A stretch of 64,000 nucleotides of DNA from PWQG01 sp040882255 (GCA_040882255.1 JBBEBP010000027.1:1-64000); one strand, 5' to 3'; counted from the stretch's first letter, positions 53,146 through 62,881 are shown. Numbers and translations: made by a program. Notes: generated by a model not told the origin, from the sequence alone.

Positions 53146-54936
53146 ATGGCCGGTTACAAGGCACCCGTCCGCGATATGCAGTTTGTGCTGAACGAAGTCA
53201 TGGAGGCTGGTGAATTCCTGGCCTCCATGCCGGGCACCGAGGAGACCACTCCGGATCTCATCAATGCCGTGCTGGAGGAGGCCGGCAAGGTCAGTGAGTC
53301 TTTACTCGCGCCCATCAACCGCCAGGGGGACGAAGAGGGTTGCCACTTCGAGAACGGCGAAGTGACGACTCCCAGAGGATTTCGGGAGGCGTATCGCACC
53401 TTTGCCGAAGGCGGCTGGATCGGCCTGTCCGGTGACGTCGAGTATGGCGGTCAGGGTATGCCCAAGCTGCTGGCGGTCTGCCTGGAAGAAATGATCATGG
53501 GGGCCAACAGCGCCTTTGCCCTGTATGGTGTGCTGACGGCCGGCGCCTCGCTGGCCATGGCCCGGCATGCCACCGACGAGCTGAAACAGCTCTACCTGCC
53601 GAAGCTGTATTCCGGCGAGTGGACGGCGACCATGTGCCTTACCGAAGCGCATGCCGGCACCGACCTGGGGATCATAAAGACGAAGGCCGAGCCGGCGGAT
53701 GACGGCAGCTACCGCTTGACCGGGGGCAAGATCTTCATTACCGGCGGCGAACACGATCTGACCGATAACATTATTCACATGGTGCTGGCGAAGCTGCCGG
53801 ACGCCCCTCCTGGACCGAAGGGAATATCACTGTTCCTGGTACCGAAGTACCTGCCGGATGGCGATGGCAATCCGGGCGAGCGCAACGCGGTCAGCTGCGG
53901 CTCCATTGAGCACAAGATGGGCGTTCACGGATCATCGACCTGCGTCATGAATTTTGACGGCGCCCGGGCCTGGCTGGTGGGCGAGCCGCATCGCGGGCTG
54001 ACTTGCATGTTCACGATGATGAACTATGAACGCCTCACCATCGGCCTGCAAGGGCTGGGTCTGGGGGAGGCTTCCTACCAGACAGCGGCGGCCTATGCCC
54101 GGGAGCGCCTGCAGGGACGTTCGCCCGCCGGAGCGCAGTATCCCGATCAGCCGGCCGACCCCATCATCGAGCATCCGGACGTGCGGCGCATGCTGCTGAC
54201 CATGCGTGCCTGGACGGAAAGCGGCCGGGCCCTGTCGGCCTGGGTGGCCGTGCAACTGGATACGGCGCATTTTCATCCGGACGAAGCCGCCCGGCAGCGC
54301 GCGGACCGGCTGGTGGCACTGCTCACGCCGGTCACCAAGACGGCCTTTTCGGACAAGGGCTTTGAAACCTGTGTGCTGGGGCAGCAGGTGTTGGGCGGAC
54401 ACGGCTATGTGCGGGAATGGGGTCAGGAGCAACATGTGCGGGATGCCCGCATCGCCCAGATCTACGAGGGAGCCAATGGCATCCAGGCGCTGGATCTGAT
54501 GGGGCGCAAGATCGTCAACGACCGTCAGGACATGATCGGTGCACTGGAAGAAGAGTTGCGCGCCTGTATCCGCTCCACGCCACGTGACGGCGCGGCCGGG
54601 GAGTATGCCGAGGCGCTGGAGCGGTCGCTGGATTGTCTGATGGAGACCACTCGCTCCGTGAAGCAGGCCGCCGGCGAGGATCCGGCCAGCGTCGGCGCCG
54701 CTTCAGTACCCTATCTGGAGCTGATGACGCTGGTGCTGTACTGCTATATGTGGGTGCGGATGGTGCAGGTGGCGGAGCAGCGGCTCAACGAGGGCGCCGA
54801 CCAGGATTTCTACCGGGCCAAGCTGCACACGGGACGCTATTTCCTGACCCGCCTGATGCCGCGTTACCGTGCGCTGGCCGAGGAGGTGCTGGCCGGTGCC
54901 GGACCGCTGATGGCAATGGATTCCGATCTGTTCTGA
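53146..54936 (+). CDS. acyl-CoA dehydrogenase, large DmdC-like type
   Basis: This 596-residue flavoprotein has the acyl-CoA dehydrogenase N-terminal, middle and C-terminal domains (MCLTEAHAGTDLGIIKTKA; YERLTIGLQGLGLGEASYQ; LGQQVLGGHGYVREWGQEQHVRDARIAQIYEGANGIQALDL) plus an extra C-terminal domain of about 130 residues found in long-chain and 3-methylmercaptopropionyl-CoA dehydrogenases. The catalytic glutamate is in QIYEG. The substrate cannot be told; DmdC similarity is common without DMSP metabolism. It stands alone 32 bases after bioD. Confidence 0.87.
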   Translation: MAGYKAPVRDMQFVLNEVMEAGEFLASMPGTEETTPDLINAVLEEAGKVSESLLAPINRQGDEEGCHFENGEVTTPRGFREAYRTFAEGGWIGLSGDVEYGGQGMPKLLAVCLEEMIMGANSAFALYGVLTAGASLAMARHATDELKQLYLPKLYSGEWTATMCLTEAHAGTDLGIIKTKAEPADDGSYRLTGGKIFITGGEHDLTDNIIHMVLAKLPDAPPGPKGISLFLVPKYLPDGDGNPGERNAVSCGSIEHKMGVHGSSTCVMNFDGARAWLVGEPHRGLTCMFTMMNYERLTIGLQGLGLGEASYQTAAAYARERLQGRSPAGAQYPDQPADPIIEHPDVRRMLLTMRAWTESGRALSAWVAVQLDTAHFHPDEAARQRADRLVALLTPVTKTAFSDKGFETCVLGQQVLGGHGYVREWGQEQHVRDARIAQIYEGANGIQALDLMGRKIVNDRQDMIGALEEELRACIRSTPRDGAAGEYAEALERSLDCLMETTRSVKQAAGEDPASVGAASVPYLELMTLVLYCYMWVRMVQVAEQRLNEGADQDFYRAKLHTGRYFLTRLMPRYRALAEEVLAGAGPLMAMDSDLF

Positions 54937-54941
54937 GGGAT

Positions 54942-55685
54942 TCAGATCGACCACTGGACGCTGTCGGCCACCATGGTCTCGTAGCCGGACAGGATCTCTC
55001 CCTGTTCGCCGACGATGACCATGTTGCCGTACTCGGTCGGTATGATGCGGCCCTGGAAGCGCTCGTCTTCAATGATGAAGGCGCGGTCCACGGGTTTGTT
55101 GATGGAAAGGATCACCGATACCGGGCCCTGTTCGCCCTCCAGCACGATATGTGCGCCGCGCCCGGCGTCGCCGAGGTCGCAGTGTCTGGCAAACTTCAGG
55201 CCTGCTGTACGGAGTGGGATGCCACTGGTGGATGCGCCGCCATTGCCGGCTGCCAGACCGGCCGCCGCCAGAACGCCCGACACCTCCGCCCAGCGGGTCG
55301 AGCCTTCATCGTCATAGGCCGCTGCTTCATCGTGCAGGTGGGTCACCAGTTCATCGTGGAAAGCGAGGTCCTGGGCGCCTGGGCGGTTACCCGGGTCAGG
55401 CATCAGGGTGATGGCCGCCGCTATCACCACCATGGCGGCCACGGGAAAAAAACGCATCAGGCCCCGTTTGCCGGTCCGGGCCGGTTCAACCTGTTGTTTG
55501 AGGCGGTCGGCGAGCCCCGAAGGCACCGCGACGGTGTCGATTGCGGAGCTGATGTGTTCTTCCAGTTCAGCGATCTCCTGCATCAGCCGCTGGCGGGTCG
55601 AGTCACCGCGGGCGGCTTCATGCAGGTCGGGATCTTCGCTGCCTGGTTCGGAAAAGGCACGTAGGCGAAATTCGTTGTCATCCAT
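54942..55685 (-). CDS. anti-sigma factor-like membrane protein (DUF3379)
   Basis: This 247-residue protein has an N-terminal cytoplasmic region (residues 1-75) typical of DUF3379, with ARGDSTRQRLMQEIAELEE, one membrane helix (LMRFFPVAAMVVIAAAITLMP) and a periplasmic C-terminal domain. It follows the ECF sigma gene by 67 bases on the same strand, the normal order for a cognate anti-sigma factor. The signal is unknown. Confidence 0.82.
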   Translation of the reverse strand: MDDNEFRLRAFSEPGSEDPDLHEAARGDSTRQRLMQEIAELEEHISSAIDTVAVPSGLADRLKQQVEPARTGKRGLMRFFPVAAMVVIAAAITLMPDPGNRPGAQDLAFHDELVTHLHDEAAAYDDEGSTRWAEVSGVLAAAGLAAGNGGASTSGIPLRTAGLKFARHCDLGDAGRGAHIVLEGEQGPVSVILSINKPVDRAFIIEDERFQGRIIPTEYGNMVIVGEQGEILSGYETMVADSVQWSI

Positions 55686-55752
55686 CGGATTCGGGCTCTC
55701 GAAGGTTCAGCTGTGTCTGTTGTCCGCAGCCGGCATGACGTCCGGACAGCGC

Positions 55753-56331
55753 TCAGTTTTCATTATTGTCCGGATCATCTCGCTCCGGTTCACTGGTGCC
55801 GAACATGTCCCGCAGCTTACTGCGTGCGCGGAACAGACGGGTCATCACCGTGTTACTGTTAAGATCAAGAATTTCGGCAATTTCTTTCCCGCTGAATCCA
55901 CCAATCACCTGAAGCAGCAGCGGATCGCGGTAATCGCTGTCCAGCCGATTGATGGCCGAGTGCAGCAGATCCCGGTCCATGCGCCGGTCCGGCTCGCGGT
56001 CATCGGCTTCGGCGATGGGCACGTCCTCCACGTCCACCAGGTCTGGCCGGTAGCGTTCGTAGAGACGGGCATTCTCGCGGCGCAGGATGGTAAACAGCCA
56101 GGCTTTGGCCGCCTTGTCACTTTGCAGGCTGTCCAGCGATCGCCAGGCCCGCAGGAAGGTCTCCTGCACCAGGTCCTGTGCCAGTGCCTGGTTCTTGCAG
56201 AGCCAGAAGCCATAGCGGTACACATCCTGGTAACAGGTGTCCACCAGCTGCTCGTAGCGCTGCCTGCGTTGCTGGTCGCTGTCCTGTGTGCTGGAATCCA
56301 TGACCGGTTGATCCGTGATTTCATTCATCAT
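55753..56331 (-). CDS. ECF-family RNA polymerase sigma factor
   Basis: This 192-residue sigma factor has region 2 (YRYGFWLCKNQALAQDLVQETFLRAWRSLDSL) and region 4 (DPLLLQVIGGFSGKEIAEILDLNSNTVMTRLFRARSKLR) with an acidic linker. Two adjacent ATG codons (56331, 56328) are possible starts. It is paired with the DUF3379 protein. I could not identify a target promoter within the window. Confidence 0.9.
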   Translation of the reverse strand: MMNEITDQPVMDSSTQDSDQQRRQRYEQLVDTCYQDVYRYGFWLCKNQALAQDLVQETFLRAWRSLDSLQSDKAAKAWLFTILRRENARLYERYRPDLVDVEDVPIAEADDREPDRRMDRDLLHSAINRLDSDYRDPLLLQVIGGFSGKEIAEILDLNSNTVMTRLFRARSKLRDMFGTSEPERDDPDNNEN

Positions 56332-56492
56332 TGGTGGCTGCTGGCGTATACGTCACCAGTACCGTATCAGTCTACTACCGCTTCCGGGGGCCTGTCGCGT
56401 GTTGTCCTGCTTTCTTCAGGGACTGCCTGCTGTCGATGTCCTTCAATGGTAAACTGTTACCACTCAATGGGACGGATCATGAAGGTTGCAGT

Positions 56493-57305
56493 ATGGAGTC
56501 ATCGAGGCGGATTGCCGTGGCCGGCGCCACCGGCCGCATGGGAAAGGTGCTGATCGAGGCCGTGGCGGCCCGCGAAGGTGTGGTGCTGGGCGCGGCGTTG
56601 ACGCGCCCGGGGGAGCCGGCTGTGGGCACGGACGCTGGCGTGCAGGCCGGGCTGGCGCCATTGGGCGTGTCGGTCGGTGATTCCCTGCCGGGTTGTCTGG
56701 ATAATTTCGATGTGCTGATCGACTTCACTGCGCCCGATGCCACACTGGAACACCTGGCGGTATGCGCGGAGGCCGGCAAGGCAGTGGTGATCGGCACCAC
56801 CGGGTTCTCGGCGGAGCAGAAGGCGCAGATCACCGCCCATGCCGCGAACATTCCCGTGGTGCTGGCGCCCAACATGAGTATCGGCGTCAATGTGGTGCTG
56901 GATCTGCTCGATCGGGCGGCCCGTGCGCTGGGTGATGACTGTGACATCGAGATCATCGAGGGGCATCATCGCTTCAAGAAGGACGCGCCGTCGGGAACCG
57001 CGCTGCGCATGGGGGAAGTAGTTGCCGGTGCGCTGGGACGGAATCTGGATGAGGTGGCAGTCTACGGCCGGGAGGGAATCGAGGAGGAGCGGGACCGCCG
57101 CACCATCGGTTTCTCCACCATCCGGGGTGGAGACATCGTTGGAGAGCATACGGTGCTGTTCGCCGCCATGGGCGAGCGCGTGGAGATCACCCACAAGGCC
57201 AGCAGCCGGATGACCTTCGCCCGGGGCGCCGTGCAGGCGGCCCTGTGGCTGGCCGGGCGCTCCGCCGGGCAGTATGACATGGCGGATGTGCTGTCGCTGG
57301 AGTGA
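56493..57305 (+). CDS. dapB: 4-hydroxy-tetrahydrodipicolinate reductase
   Basis: This 270-residue enzyme of lysine/diaminopimelate synthesis has the Rossmann motif IAVAGATGRMGKVLIEAV, IGTTGFS, PNMSIGVNVV and the catalytic EGHHRFKKDAPSGTALRMGE. ATG at 56493 follows AAGG; the open frame to 56331 lacks family similarity. The gap to the divergent sigma gene (56332-56492) holds only GGTAA-N4-TTACC at 56448-56461. It leads the dapB-carAB cluster. Confidence 0.96.
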   Translation: MESSRRIAVAGATGRMGKVLIEAVAAREGVVLGAALTRPGEPAVGTDAGVQAGLAPLGVSVGDSLPGCLDNFDVLIDFTAPDATLEHLAVCAEAGKAVVIGTTGFSAEQKAQITAHAANIPVVLAPNMSIGVNVVLDLLDRAARALGDDCDIEIIEGHHRFKKDAPSGTALRMGEVVAGALGRNLDEVAVYGREGIEEERDRRTIGFSTIRGGDIVGEHTVLFAAMGERVEITHKASSRMTFARGAVQAALWLAGRSAGQYDMADVLSLE

Positions 57306-57325
57306 CATTGGAGCTGTCAGCGGCA

Positions 57326-57355
57326 TGGACAGGATCGGAGCTGTTGCCGTATAAT
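57326..57355 (+). promoter_or_regulatory. sigma-70 promoter of carAB
   Basis: TGGACA (57326-57331), 18-base spacer, perfect TATAAT (57350-57355). Transcription should start near 57362, upstream of the leader terminator. Confidence 0.68.
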
Positions 57356-57385
57356 ATCGCTCCACTATGCATAGCTCAGATCACA

Positions 57386-57442
57386 GTGAAGATTCACACC
57401 AGAAGCGGAATGAAACCAGCCTTTCATTCCGCTTTTTTTTGA
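57386..57442 (+). CDS. candidate 18-codon car leader peptide
   Basis: GTG at 57386 opens an 18-codon frame ending FHSAFF with TGA at 57440-57442, just at the end of the terminator's T-run. The stem would be covered by a ribosome translating it, the arrangement expected for transcription-translation coupled attenuation. No good ribosome site precedes it. A second possible leader frame from ATG 57367 runs 44 codons to a TGA that overlaps the carA start. Confidence 0.35.
   Translation: MKIHTRSGMKPAFHSAFF
57403..57440 (+). terminator. intrinsic terminator/attenuator in the carA leader
   Basis: AAGCGGAATGAAA (57403-57415) and TTTCATTCCGCTT (57422-57434) form a perfect 13-bp stem with a 6-base loop, followed by T through 57440. 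It lies between the TATAAT promoter and carA, so it can act as an attenuator; it would also end dapB transcripts. Confidence 0.85.
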
Positions 57443-57497
57443 GGCGTCTCCGGATGAATACAGCCACCCGTGGGCTCCTCGGTTCGAATGGGGAGAG

Positions 57498-58646
57498 ATG
57501 AAATTGGATAATCCGGCAGTACTGGCTCTGGAGGATGGAAGCCTGTTTCGGGGCAAGGCCATCGGGCATCAGGGAGTGACGTCCGGCGAGGTCGTGTTCA
57601 ACACCTCGATGACCGGCTATCAGGAAATACTGACCGATCCGTCCTATGCCCGGCAGATCGTGACCCTGACCTATCCACACATCGGCAATACCGGGACCAA
57701 TGACGAAGACAACGAGTCCGACCGGGTTCACGCGGCGGGGCTGGTCATTCGCGATCTGCCGCGACTGTCCAGCAGCTGGCGTCAGGAGCAGACGCTGGAA
57801 GAGTATCTGTCCGAGCGGCTGGTGGTCGCCATCGCTGACATCGACACCCGGCGCCTGACCCGGCTGTTGCGCGAGAAAGGCGCGATGAACGGTGCCATCG
57901 TCAGCGGCGATGAACTGGCCAGCAAGGGAGAGGCGTTCGCCATCGAGCAGGCGAAGGCATTCCCGGGGCTGAAGGGCATGGATCTGGCCCGGGAGGTCTC
58001 GACCAGCGTTCCCTACGAATGGCGGGAGGGCGTCTGGCAGCTCGGCAGGGGACATGCCGAAGGCACTGGCGACCATCCCTTCCATGTAGTTGCCTGGGAT
58101 TACGGCGTCAAGCGTAACATTCTGCGCATGTTGTCCGAGCGTAACTGCCGCGTCACGGTGGTACCCGCCACCACGCCGGCCAGCGAGGTGCTGGCCATGC
58201 AGCCCGATGGCGTGTTCCTGGCCAACGGTCCCGGCGACCCCGAGCCCTGCGACTATGCCATCACTGCCATTCGCGAGGTGCTGGAGACCGATCTGCCGGT
58301 ATTCGGCATCTGCCTGGGTTGTCAGCTTCTGGCCCTGGCCTGTGATGCGAAGACATTGAAGATGACGGTCGGGCATCACGGGGCCAACCATCCGGTTCAG
58401 AATCTGGATGACAGTACGGTGATGATCACCAGTCAGAATCACGGGTTCGCGGTGGATGAAGCCACGCTGCCGGACAACCTGCGCGCCACCCATCGCTCAC
58501 TGTTTGATGGCACGCTACAGGGGGTGGAACGCACCGACCGGCCTGCATTCGCATTCCAGGGACATCCGGAGGCCAGCCCCGGACCCCATGATATCGCACC
58601 GCTGTTCGACCGCTTCATCAACGATATGCAGGCGCATCGCGGCTGA
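57498..58646 (+). CDS. carA: carbamoyl-phosphate synthase small (glutaminase) subunit
   Basis: This 382-residue subunit has the N-terminal domain PAVLALEDGSLFRGKAIG and a class I amidotransferase domain with the nucleophile in GICLGCQLLA and the His-Glu pair in QGHPEASPGPHD. It delivers ammonia to CarB for pyrimidine and arginine synthesis. ATG at 57498 follows GGGGAGAG. Confidence 0.97.
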   Translation: MKLDNPAVLALEDGSLFRGKAIGHQGVTSGEVVFNTSMTGYQEILTDPSYARQIVTLTYPHIGNTGTNDEDNESDRVHAAGLVIRDLPRLSSSWRQEQTLEEYLSERLVVAIADIDTRRLTRLLREKGAMNGAIVSGDELASKGEAFAIEQAKAFPGLKGMDLAREVSTSVPYEWREGVWQLGRGHAEGTGDHPFHVVAWDYGVKRNILRMLSERNCRVTVVPATTPASEVLAMQPDGVFLANGPGDPEPCDYAITAIREVLETDLPVFGICLGCQLLALACDAKTLKMTVGHHGANHPVQNLDDSTVMITSQNHGFAVDEATLPDNLRATHRSLFDGTLQGVERTDRPAFAFQGHPEASPGPHDIAPLFDRFINDMQAHRG

Positions 58647-58708
58647 CCGGCAACAACCGGGAACAGAGCGGGCTCAGACAAGGATCTTACGGGTACAACA
58701 GGTAATCT

Positions 58709-61700
58709 ATGCCGAAGCGAACAGACATCAACAGCATTCTCATCATCGGCGCCGGCCCCATCGTCATTGGCCAGGCTTGTGAATTCGACTACTCCGGCGC
58801 CCAGGCCTGCCAGGCGCTGCGCGAGGAAGGTTACCGGGTCATCCTGGTGAATTCCAACCCGGCCACCATCATGACCGATCCGGCCATGGCGGACGCCACC
58901 TACATCGAGCCAGTCACCTGGGAGATCGTCGAGAAGATCATCGAGAAGGAGCGGCCCGATGCCGTGCTGCCCACCATGGGCGGGCAGACCGCACTGAACT
59001 GTGCGTTGAATCTTGAAAAGCATGGCGTGCTGAAGAAGTACGGGGTCGAGATGATCGGCGCCACCAACGAGGCCATTGACAAGGCGGAGAACCGGGATCT
59101 TTTCGACCAGGCGATGCGTCGTATCGGTCTCGAGACGCCCGCTCACGGCCTGGCGCACAGCATGGAAGAAGCGTTTGAAGCGCTGGAGCAGATCGGCTTT
59201 CCCTGCATTATCCGCCCCTCGTTCACAATGGGCGGCAGCGGCGGCGGTGTCGCCTACAACAAGGAAGAGTTCATCGAGATCTGCACGCGTGGAATGGAGC
59301 TGTCATCCAACAACGAGCTGTTGATCGACGAGTCACTGATCGGCTGGAAGGAATTCGAGACCGAGGTGGTACGGGACCGCAACGATAATTGCATCATCGT
59401 CTGCACCATCGAGAACTTCGATGCCATGGGTGTACACACCGGCGACTCCATCACTGTGGCCCCGTCACAGACCCTGACCGACAAGGAATTCCAGATCCTG
59501 CGCGACGCCTCGATCGCGGTGCTGCGCGAGATTGGCGTCGAGACCGGCGGTTCCAACGTGCAGTTCGGCATGGACCCGGATACCGGCCGGGTCGTGGTCA
59601 TCGAAATGAATCCGCGGGTATCGCGCTCTTCCGCGCTGGCGTCCAAGGCTACCGGTTTCCCGATCGCACGGGTGGCGGCCAAGCTGGCGGTGGGCTACAC
59701 ACTGGATGAGCTGCGCAATGAGATCACCGGTGGCGCAACGCCGGCTTCCTTCGAGCCCAGCATCGACTATGTGGTCACCAAGATCCCGCGTTTCACCTTC
59801 GAGAAGTTTTCCGAGGCCAATGATCGTATCACCACGCAGATGAAGTCGGTGGGGGAGGTCATGGCCATCGGCAGGACGTTCCAGGAGTCACTGCAAAAGG
59901 CCTTGCGCGGCCTGGAAGTCGGTGTCTGCGGGCTGGACCCGGTGCTGGATACGGCGGTCAGTGACGCCCTGGACAATCTCAAGGGGGAGCTGATGGATCC
60001 CGGTGCCGAGCGCATCTGGTACATTGCCGACGCTTTCCGGCACGGCTGGGGTGTTCCGGTCGTGCATGAACTGACCGGTGTCGATCCCTGGTTTCTCGAT
60101 CAGATCGAGGATCTGGTGGCCGAAGAGAAGCGTGTGGAAGGTCTGCAGCTGTCGGCCATCGACCACGACACGATGTTCCGCATCAAGCGCAAGGGATTCT
60201 CCGACATGCGCCTGGCCGCGCTGCTGGGTGAAACCGAGACAGCCGTGCGTGAACACCGTCTTGCACTGGGTGTGCGGCCTGTCTACAAACGGGTTGATAC
60301 CTGCGCCGCCGAGTTCGCCTCCACGACGGCCTACATGTATTCCACCTACGAGGAGGAATGCGAGGCCCTGCCCAGTGACCGGCGCAAGATCATGGTACTG
60401 GGCGGTGGGCCCAACCGGATCGGCCAGGGCATCGAGTTTGACTACTGCTGTGTGCATGCTGCGCTGGCCATGCGCGAGGATGGCTACGAAACCATTATGG
60501 TCAACTGCAATCCGGAGACCGTCTCCACGGACTTCAATATATCCGACCGTCTGTATTTCGAGCCGGTCACGTTCGAGGATGTGATGACGGTAGTGGACCT
60601 GGAGAAGCCGGCCGGTGTAATCGTGCAGTTCGGGGGCCAGACGCCGCTGAACCTGGTCACGCAACTCGAGGAAGCGGGCGTGGCGGTTATCGGTACATCC
60701 GCCGATGCCATCGACCGGGCCGAGGACCGGGAGCGTTTCCAGCAGCTCATCAACAAGCTGAACCTGAGGCAGCCTCCCAACCGGATCGTGCGCAGCATCC
60801 AGGAGAGCCTGGACGAGGCCGAGCGGATCACCTACCCGTTGGTGGTGCGCCCGTCTTATGTGCTTGGTGGCCGGGCCATGGAAATCGTCTACAACGAGGA
60901 AGAGCTCAGCCGCTACATGCACAACTCGGTGAAAGTGGGCAACGAGGCACCCGTGCTGCTGGACTCGTTCCTGGACGCCGCCATCGAGATTGACGTGGAC
61001 CTGGTCAGTGATGGCACGGATGTCGTGGTCGGCGCCATCATGCAGCACATCGAACAGGCCGGGGTGCACTCGGGTGATTCCGCCTGTTCCCTGCCACCCT
61101 ACAATCTGCCGGCCGAGGTGCAGGACGAGATTCGTGCCCAGGTCATCGCGCTGGCCAGGGAGCTTGGCGTGGTGGGGCTGATGAACACGCAGCTGGCATA
61201 CCAGGATGGCGTGGTCTATATCATCGAGGTCAACCCGCGGGCTTCCCGGACAGTGCCGTTTGTCTCCAAATGCATCGGCGTGTCACTGGCCAAGGTCGCA
61301 GCGCGATGCATGGCAGGCACGTCACTGAAGGAACAGGGTTTCACACAGGAAGTGATACCGGAAACCTATGCAGTGAAGGAAGCCGTGTTCCCGTTCAACA
61401 AGTTCCCGGGCGTTGATCCCATCCTGGGCCCGGAAATGAAATCCACCGGTGAGGTGATGGGTGTCGGGACCACTTTTGCGGAGGCATTTGCAAAGTCGCA
61501 GCTCGGTGCCGGTGAACATATCGCCCGTTCGGGCACTGTTTTCATCAGCGTGCGGGATGCGGACAAGGTGGATGTCCCCGATGTGGCCCGCAGTTTTCAC
61601 GAGCTGGGATTCCGGCTGGTGGCCACGGAAGGCACGGCGCAGGTCATCGAGCAGGCTGGTCTGCCGGTCAAGCGTGTCAACAAGGTCAAGGAAGGTCGCC

Positions 61701-61936
61701 CGCATATCGTGGACATGATCAAGAACGAGGAGATCGATCTGATCGTCAATACCACGGAGGGCAAGCAGGCCATCGCTGACTCTTCCACCATCCGGCGCAC
61801 GGCATTGCGGCACAAGGTGTTCTGTACCACGACCATCACCAGTGCGGCGGCCGTTTGTGAAGCGCTGCGCTTTGGTGATAATCTGTCCGTATACACGATC
61901 CAGGAGCTTCACGCCCGGCTTCGGCCCAGCGCCTGA
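58709..61936 (+). CDS. carB: carbamoyl-phosphate synthase large subunit
   Basis: This 1075-residue enzyme has two homologous ATP-grasp halves (SILIIGAGPIVIGQACEFDYSG and KIMVLGGGPNRIGQGIEFDYCC mark each start), an oligomerisation domain between them and a C-terminal MGS-like allosteric domain that binds UMP and ornithine (GTVFISVRDADKVDV onward). Length and order match E. coli CarB. It is 62 bases after carA with ACAGGT before the ATG. Confidence 0.97.
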   Translation: MPKRTDINSILIIGAGPIVIGQACEFDYSGAQACQALREEGYRVILVNSNPATIMTDPAMADATYIEPVTWEIVEKIIEKERPDAVLPTMGGQTALNCALNLEKHGVLKKYGVEMIGATNEAIDKAENRDLFDQAMRRIGLETPAHGLAHSMEEAFEALEQIGFPCIIRPSFTMGGSGGGVAYNKEEFIEICTRGMELSSNNELLIDESLIGWKEFETEVVRDRNDNCIIVCTIENFDAMGVHTGDSITVAPSQTLTDKEFQILRDASIAVLREIGVETGGSNVQFGMDPDTGRVVVIEMNPRVSRSSALASKATGFPIARVAAKLAVGYTLDELRNEITGGATPASFEPSIDYVVTKIPRFTFEKFSEANDRITTQMKSVGEVMAIGRTFQESLQKALRGLEVGVCGLDPVLDTAVSDALDNLKGELMDPGAERIWYIADAFRHGWGVPVVHELTGVDPWFLDQIEDLVAEEKRVEGLQLSAIDHDTMFRIKRKGFSDMRLAALLGETETAVREHRLALGVRPVYKRVDTCAAEFASTTAYMYSTYEEECEALPSDRRKIMVLGGGPNRIGQGIEFDYCCVHAALAMREDGYETIMVNCNPETVSTDFNISDRLYFEPVTFEDVMTVVDLEKPAGVIVQFGGQTPLNLVTQLEEAGVAVIGTSADAIDRAEDRERFQQLINKLNLRQPPNRIVRSIQESLDEAERITYPLVVRPSYVLGGRAMEIVYNEEELSRYMHNSVKVGNEAPVLLDSFLDAAIEIDVDLVSDGTDVVVGAIMQHIEQAGVHSGDSACSLPPYNLPAEVQDEIRAQVIALARELGVVGLMNTQLAYQDGVVYIIEVNPRASRTVPFVSKCIGVSLAKVAARCMAGTSLKEQGFTQEVIPETYAVKEAVFPFNKFPGVDPILGPEMKSTGEVMGVGTTFAEAFAKSQLGAGEHIARSGTVFISVRDADKVDVPDVARSFHELGFRLVATEGTAQVIEQAGLPVKRVNKVKEGRPHIVDMIKNEEIDLIVNTTEGKQAIADSSTIRRTALRHKVFCTTTITSAAAVCEALRFGDNLSVYTIQELHARLRPSA

Positions 61937-61970
61937 GGCCCATTAACCACTGATCGAATTGAAACAGTCT

Positions 61971-62005
61971 CCCGCAGGGGCCATCGCGGCCTCTGCGGGT
62001 TTTCT
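61971..62005 (+). terminator. intrinsic terminator after carB
   Basis: CCCGCAGGGGCC (61971-61982) pairs with GGCCTCTGCGGG (61988-61999) at 11 of 12 positions, followed by TTTTCT. It separates carB from greA, so greA transcription is by readthrough or from a weak promoter near 62010-62035. Confidence 0.8.
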
Positions 62006-62042
62006 ACGTTAAACGGGCAATACAAACCGAACTGGTGACACC

Positions 62043-62528
62043 ATGAGCAATACGACACCCATGACAGTAGCTGGCGCCGAGCGTCTTCGGGAGGAGCTGC
62101 GGGAACTCAAGCAGGTCAAGCGCCCCGCCATTATCGAGGCCATTGCGGAAGCCCGTGAGCATGGGGATCTGAAGGAGAACGCCGAGTACCATGCGGCCCG
62201 GGAGCAGCAGAGTTTCTGCGAGGGACGTATTGCCGAGATCGAGAGCAAACTGGCCGAGGCGCAGATCATCGATATCACGAAAATCACCAATGAGGAGCGG
62301 GTGATCTTCGGAGTCACCGTTACCCTGCTCAATGTCGATACGGACGAGGAAGTGCGTTACCAGATCGTCGGTGATGACGAGGCCGATGTGAAGGCTGGCA
62401 AGATTTCCATTTCCTCACCGATTGCCCGCGCCATGATGGGCAAGGAGGTCGGGGAGGAGATCCTGGTGCGTGCCCCGGGGGGCGAGACCACCTATGAGAT
62501 CGATGCGGTGGAGCATCTGGGAGACTGA
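62043..62528 (+). CDS. greA: transcript cleavage factor GreA
   Basis: This 161-residue factor has the N-terminal coiled coil (AERLREELRELKQVKRPAI) with the acidic tip EHGDLKENAEYHAAREQQ, which enters the RNA polymerase secondary channel, and the C-terminal FKBP-like domain. It rescues backtracked polymerase. ATG at 62043 follows the carB terminator by about 40 bases. Confidence 0.96.
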   Translation: MSNTTPMTVAGAERLREELRELKQVKRPAIIEAIAEAREHGDLKENAEYHAAREQQSFCEGRIAEIESKLAEAQIIDITKITNEERVIFGVTVTLLNVDTDEEVRYQIVGDDEADVKAGKISISSPIARAMMGKEVGEEILVRAPGGETTYEIDAVEHLGD

Positions 62529-62560
62529 ATGAAGCCGGGCTGGCCGCGTGTGCGGGGCGG

Positions 62561-62881
62561 TCAGCGTTTCTGCGTCTGTTTGTGGCGCAGAATGTTGGAC
62601 AGTTTCGGGTCTGGTTTCGGGTTGGCGCGGTACAGTACCGCCACGTGACCGATGCGCTGCACCAGGGTGGCGTTCTCCTCCTCGCAGATGGCATGCACCA
62701 GTCGCTGACGCTCGGCCCGGTCACCGACCAGCACGCGTATCTTGATCAGTTCGTGGTCGTGCAGTGCCCGGGCGATTTCCTGTTGTACCGTCTCGCTGAG
62801 GCCTTTTTCAGCCACGGTGACCAGGGGATGCAGCGTATGGGCGATGGTGCGCAGGGTCTTGATGTCCGGTGTCTTGCTCAA
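62561..62881 (-). CDS. yhbY: YhbY/CRS1-YhbY RNA-binding protein
   Basis: This 106-residue KH-like RNA-binding protein has LHPLVTVAEKGLSETVQQEIARALHDHELIKIRV and IGHVAVLYRANP. YhbY associates with pre-50S particles. TTG at 62881 with AGGA eight bases upstream gives the family N-terminus; the frame extends to 62986 across the divergent rlmE start and is unlikely to be used. Confidence 0.9.
   Translation of the reverse strand: MSKTPDIKTLRTIAHTLHPLVTVAEKGLSETVQQEIARALHDHELIKIRVLVGDRAERQRLVHAICEEENATLVQRIGHVAVLYRANPKPDPKLSNILRHKQTQKR

Noticed and set aside
58900..61912. several long minus-strand frames inside carB
   Set aside because: They are shadows of the carB coding sequence with no similarity or start signals.
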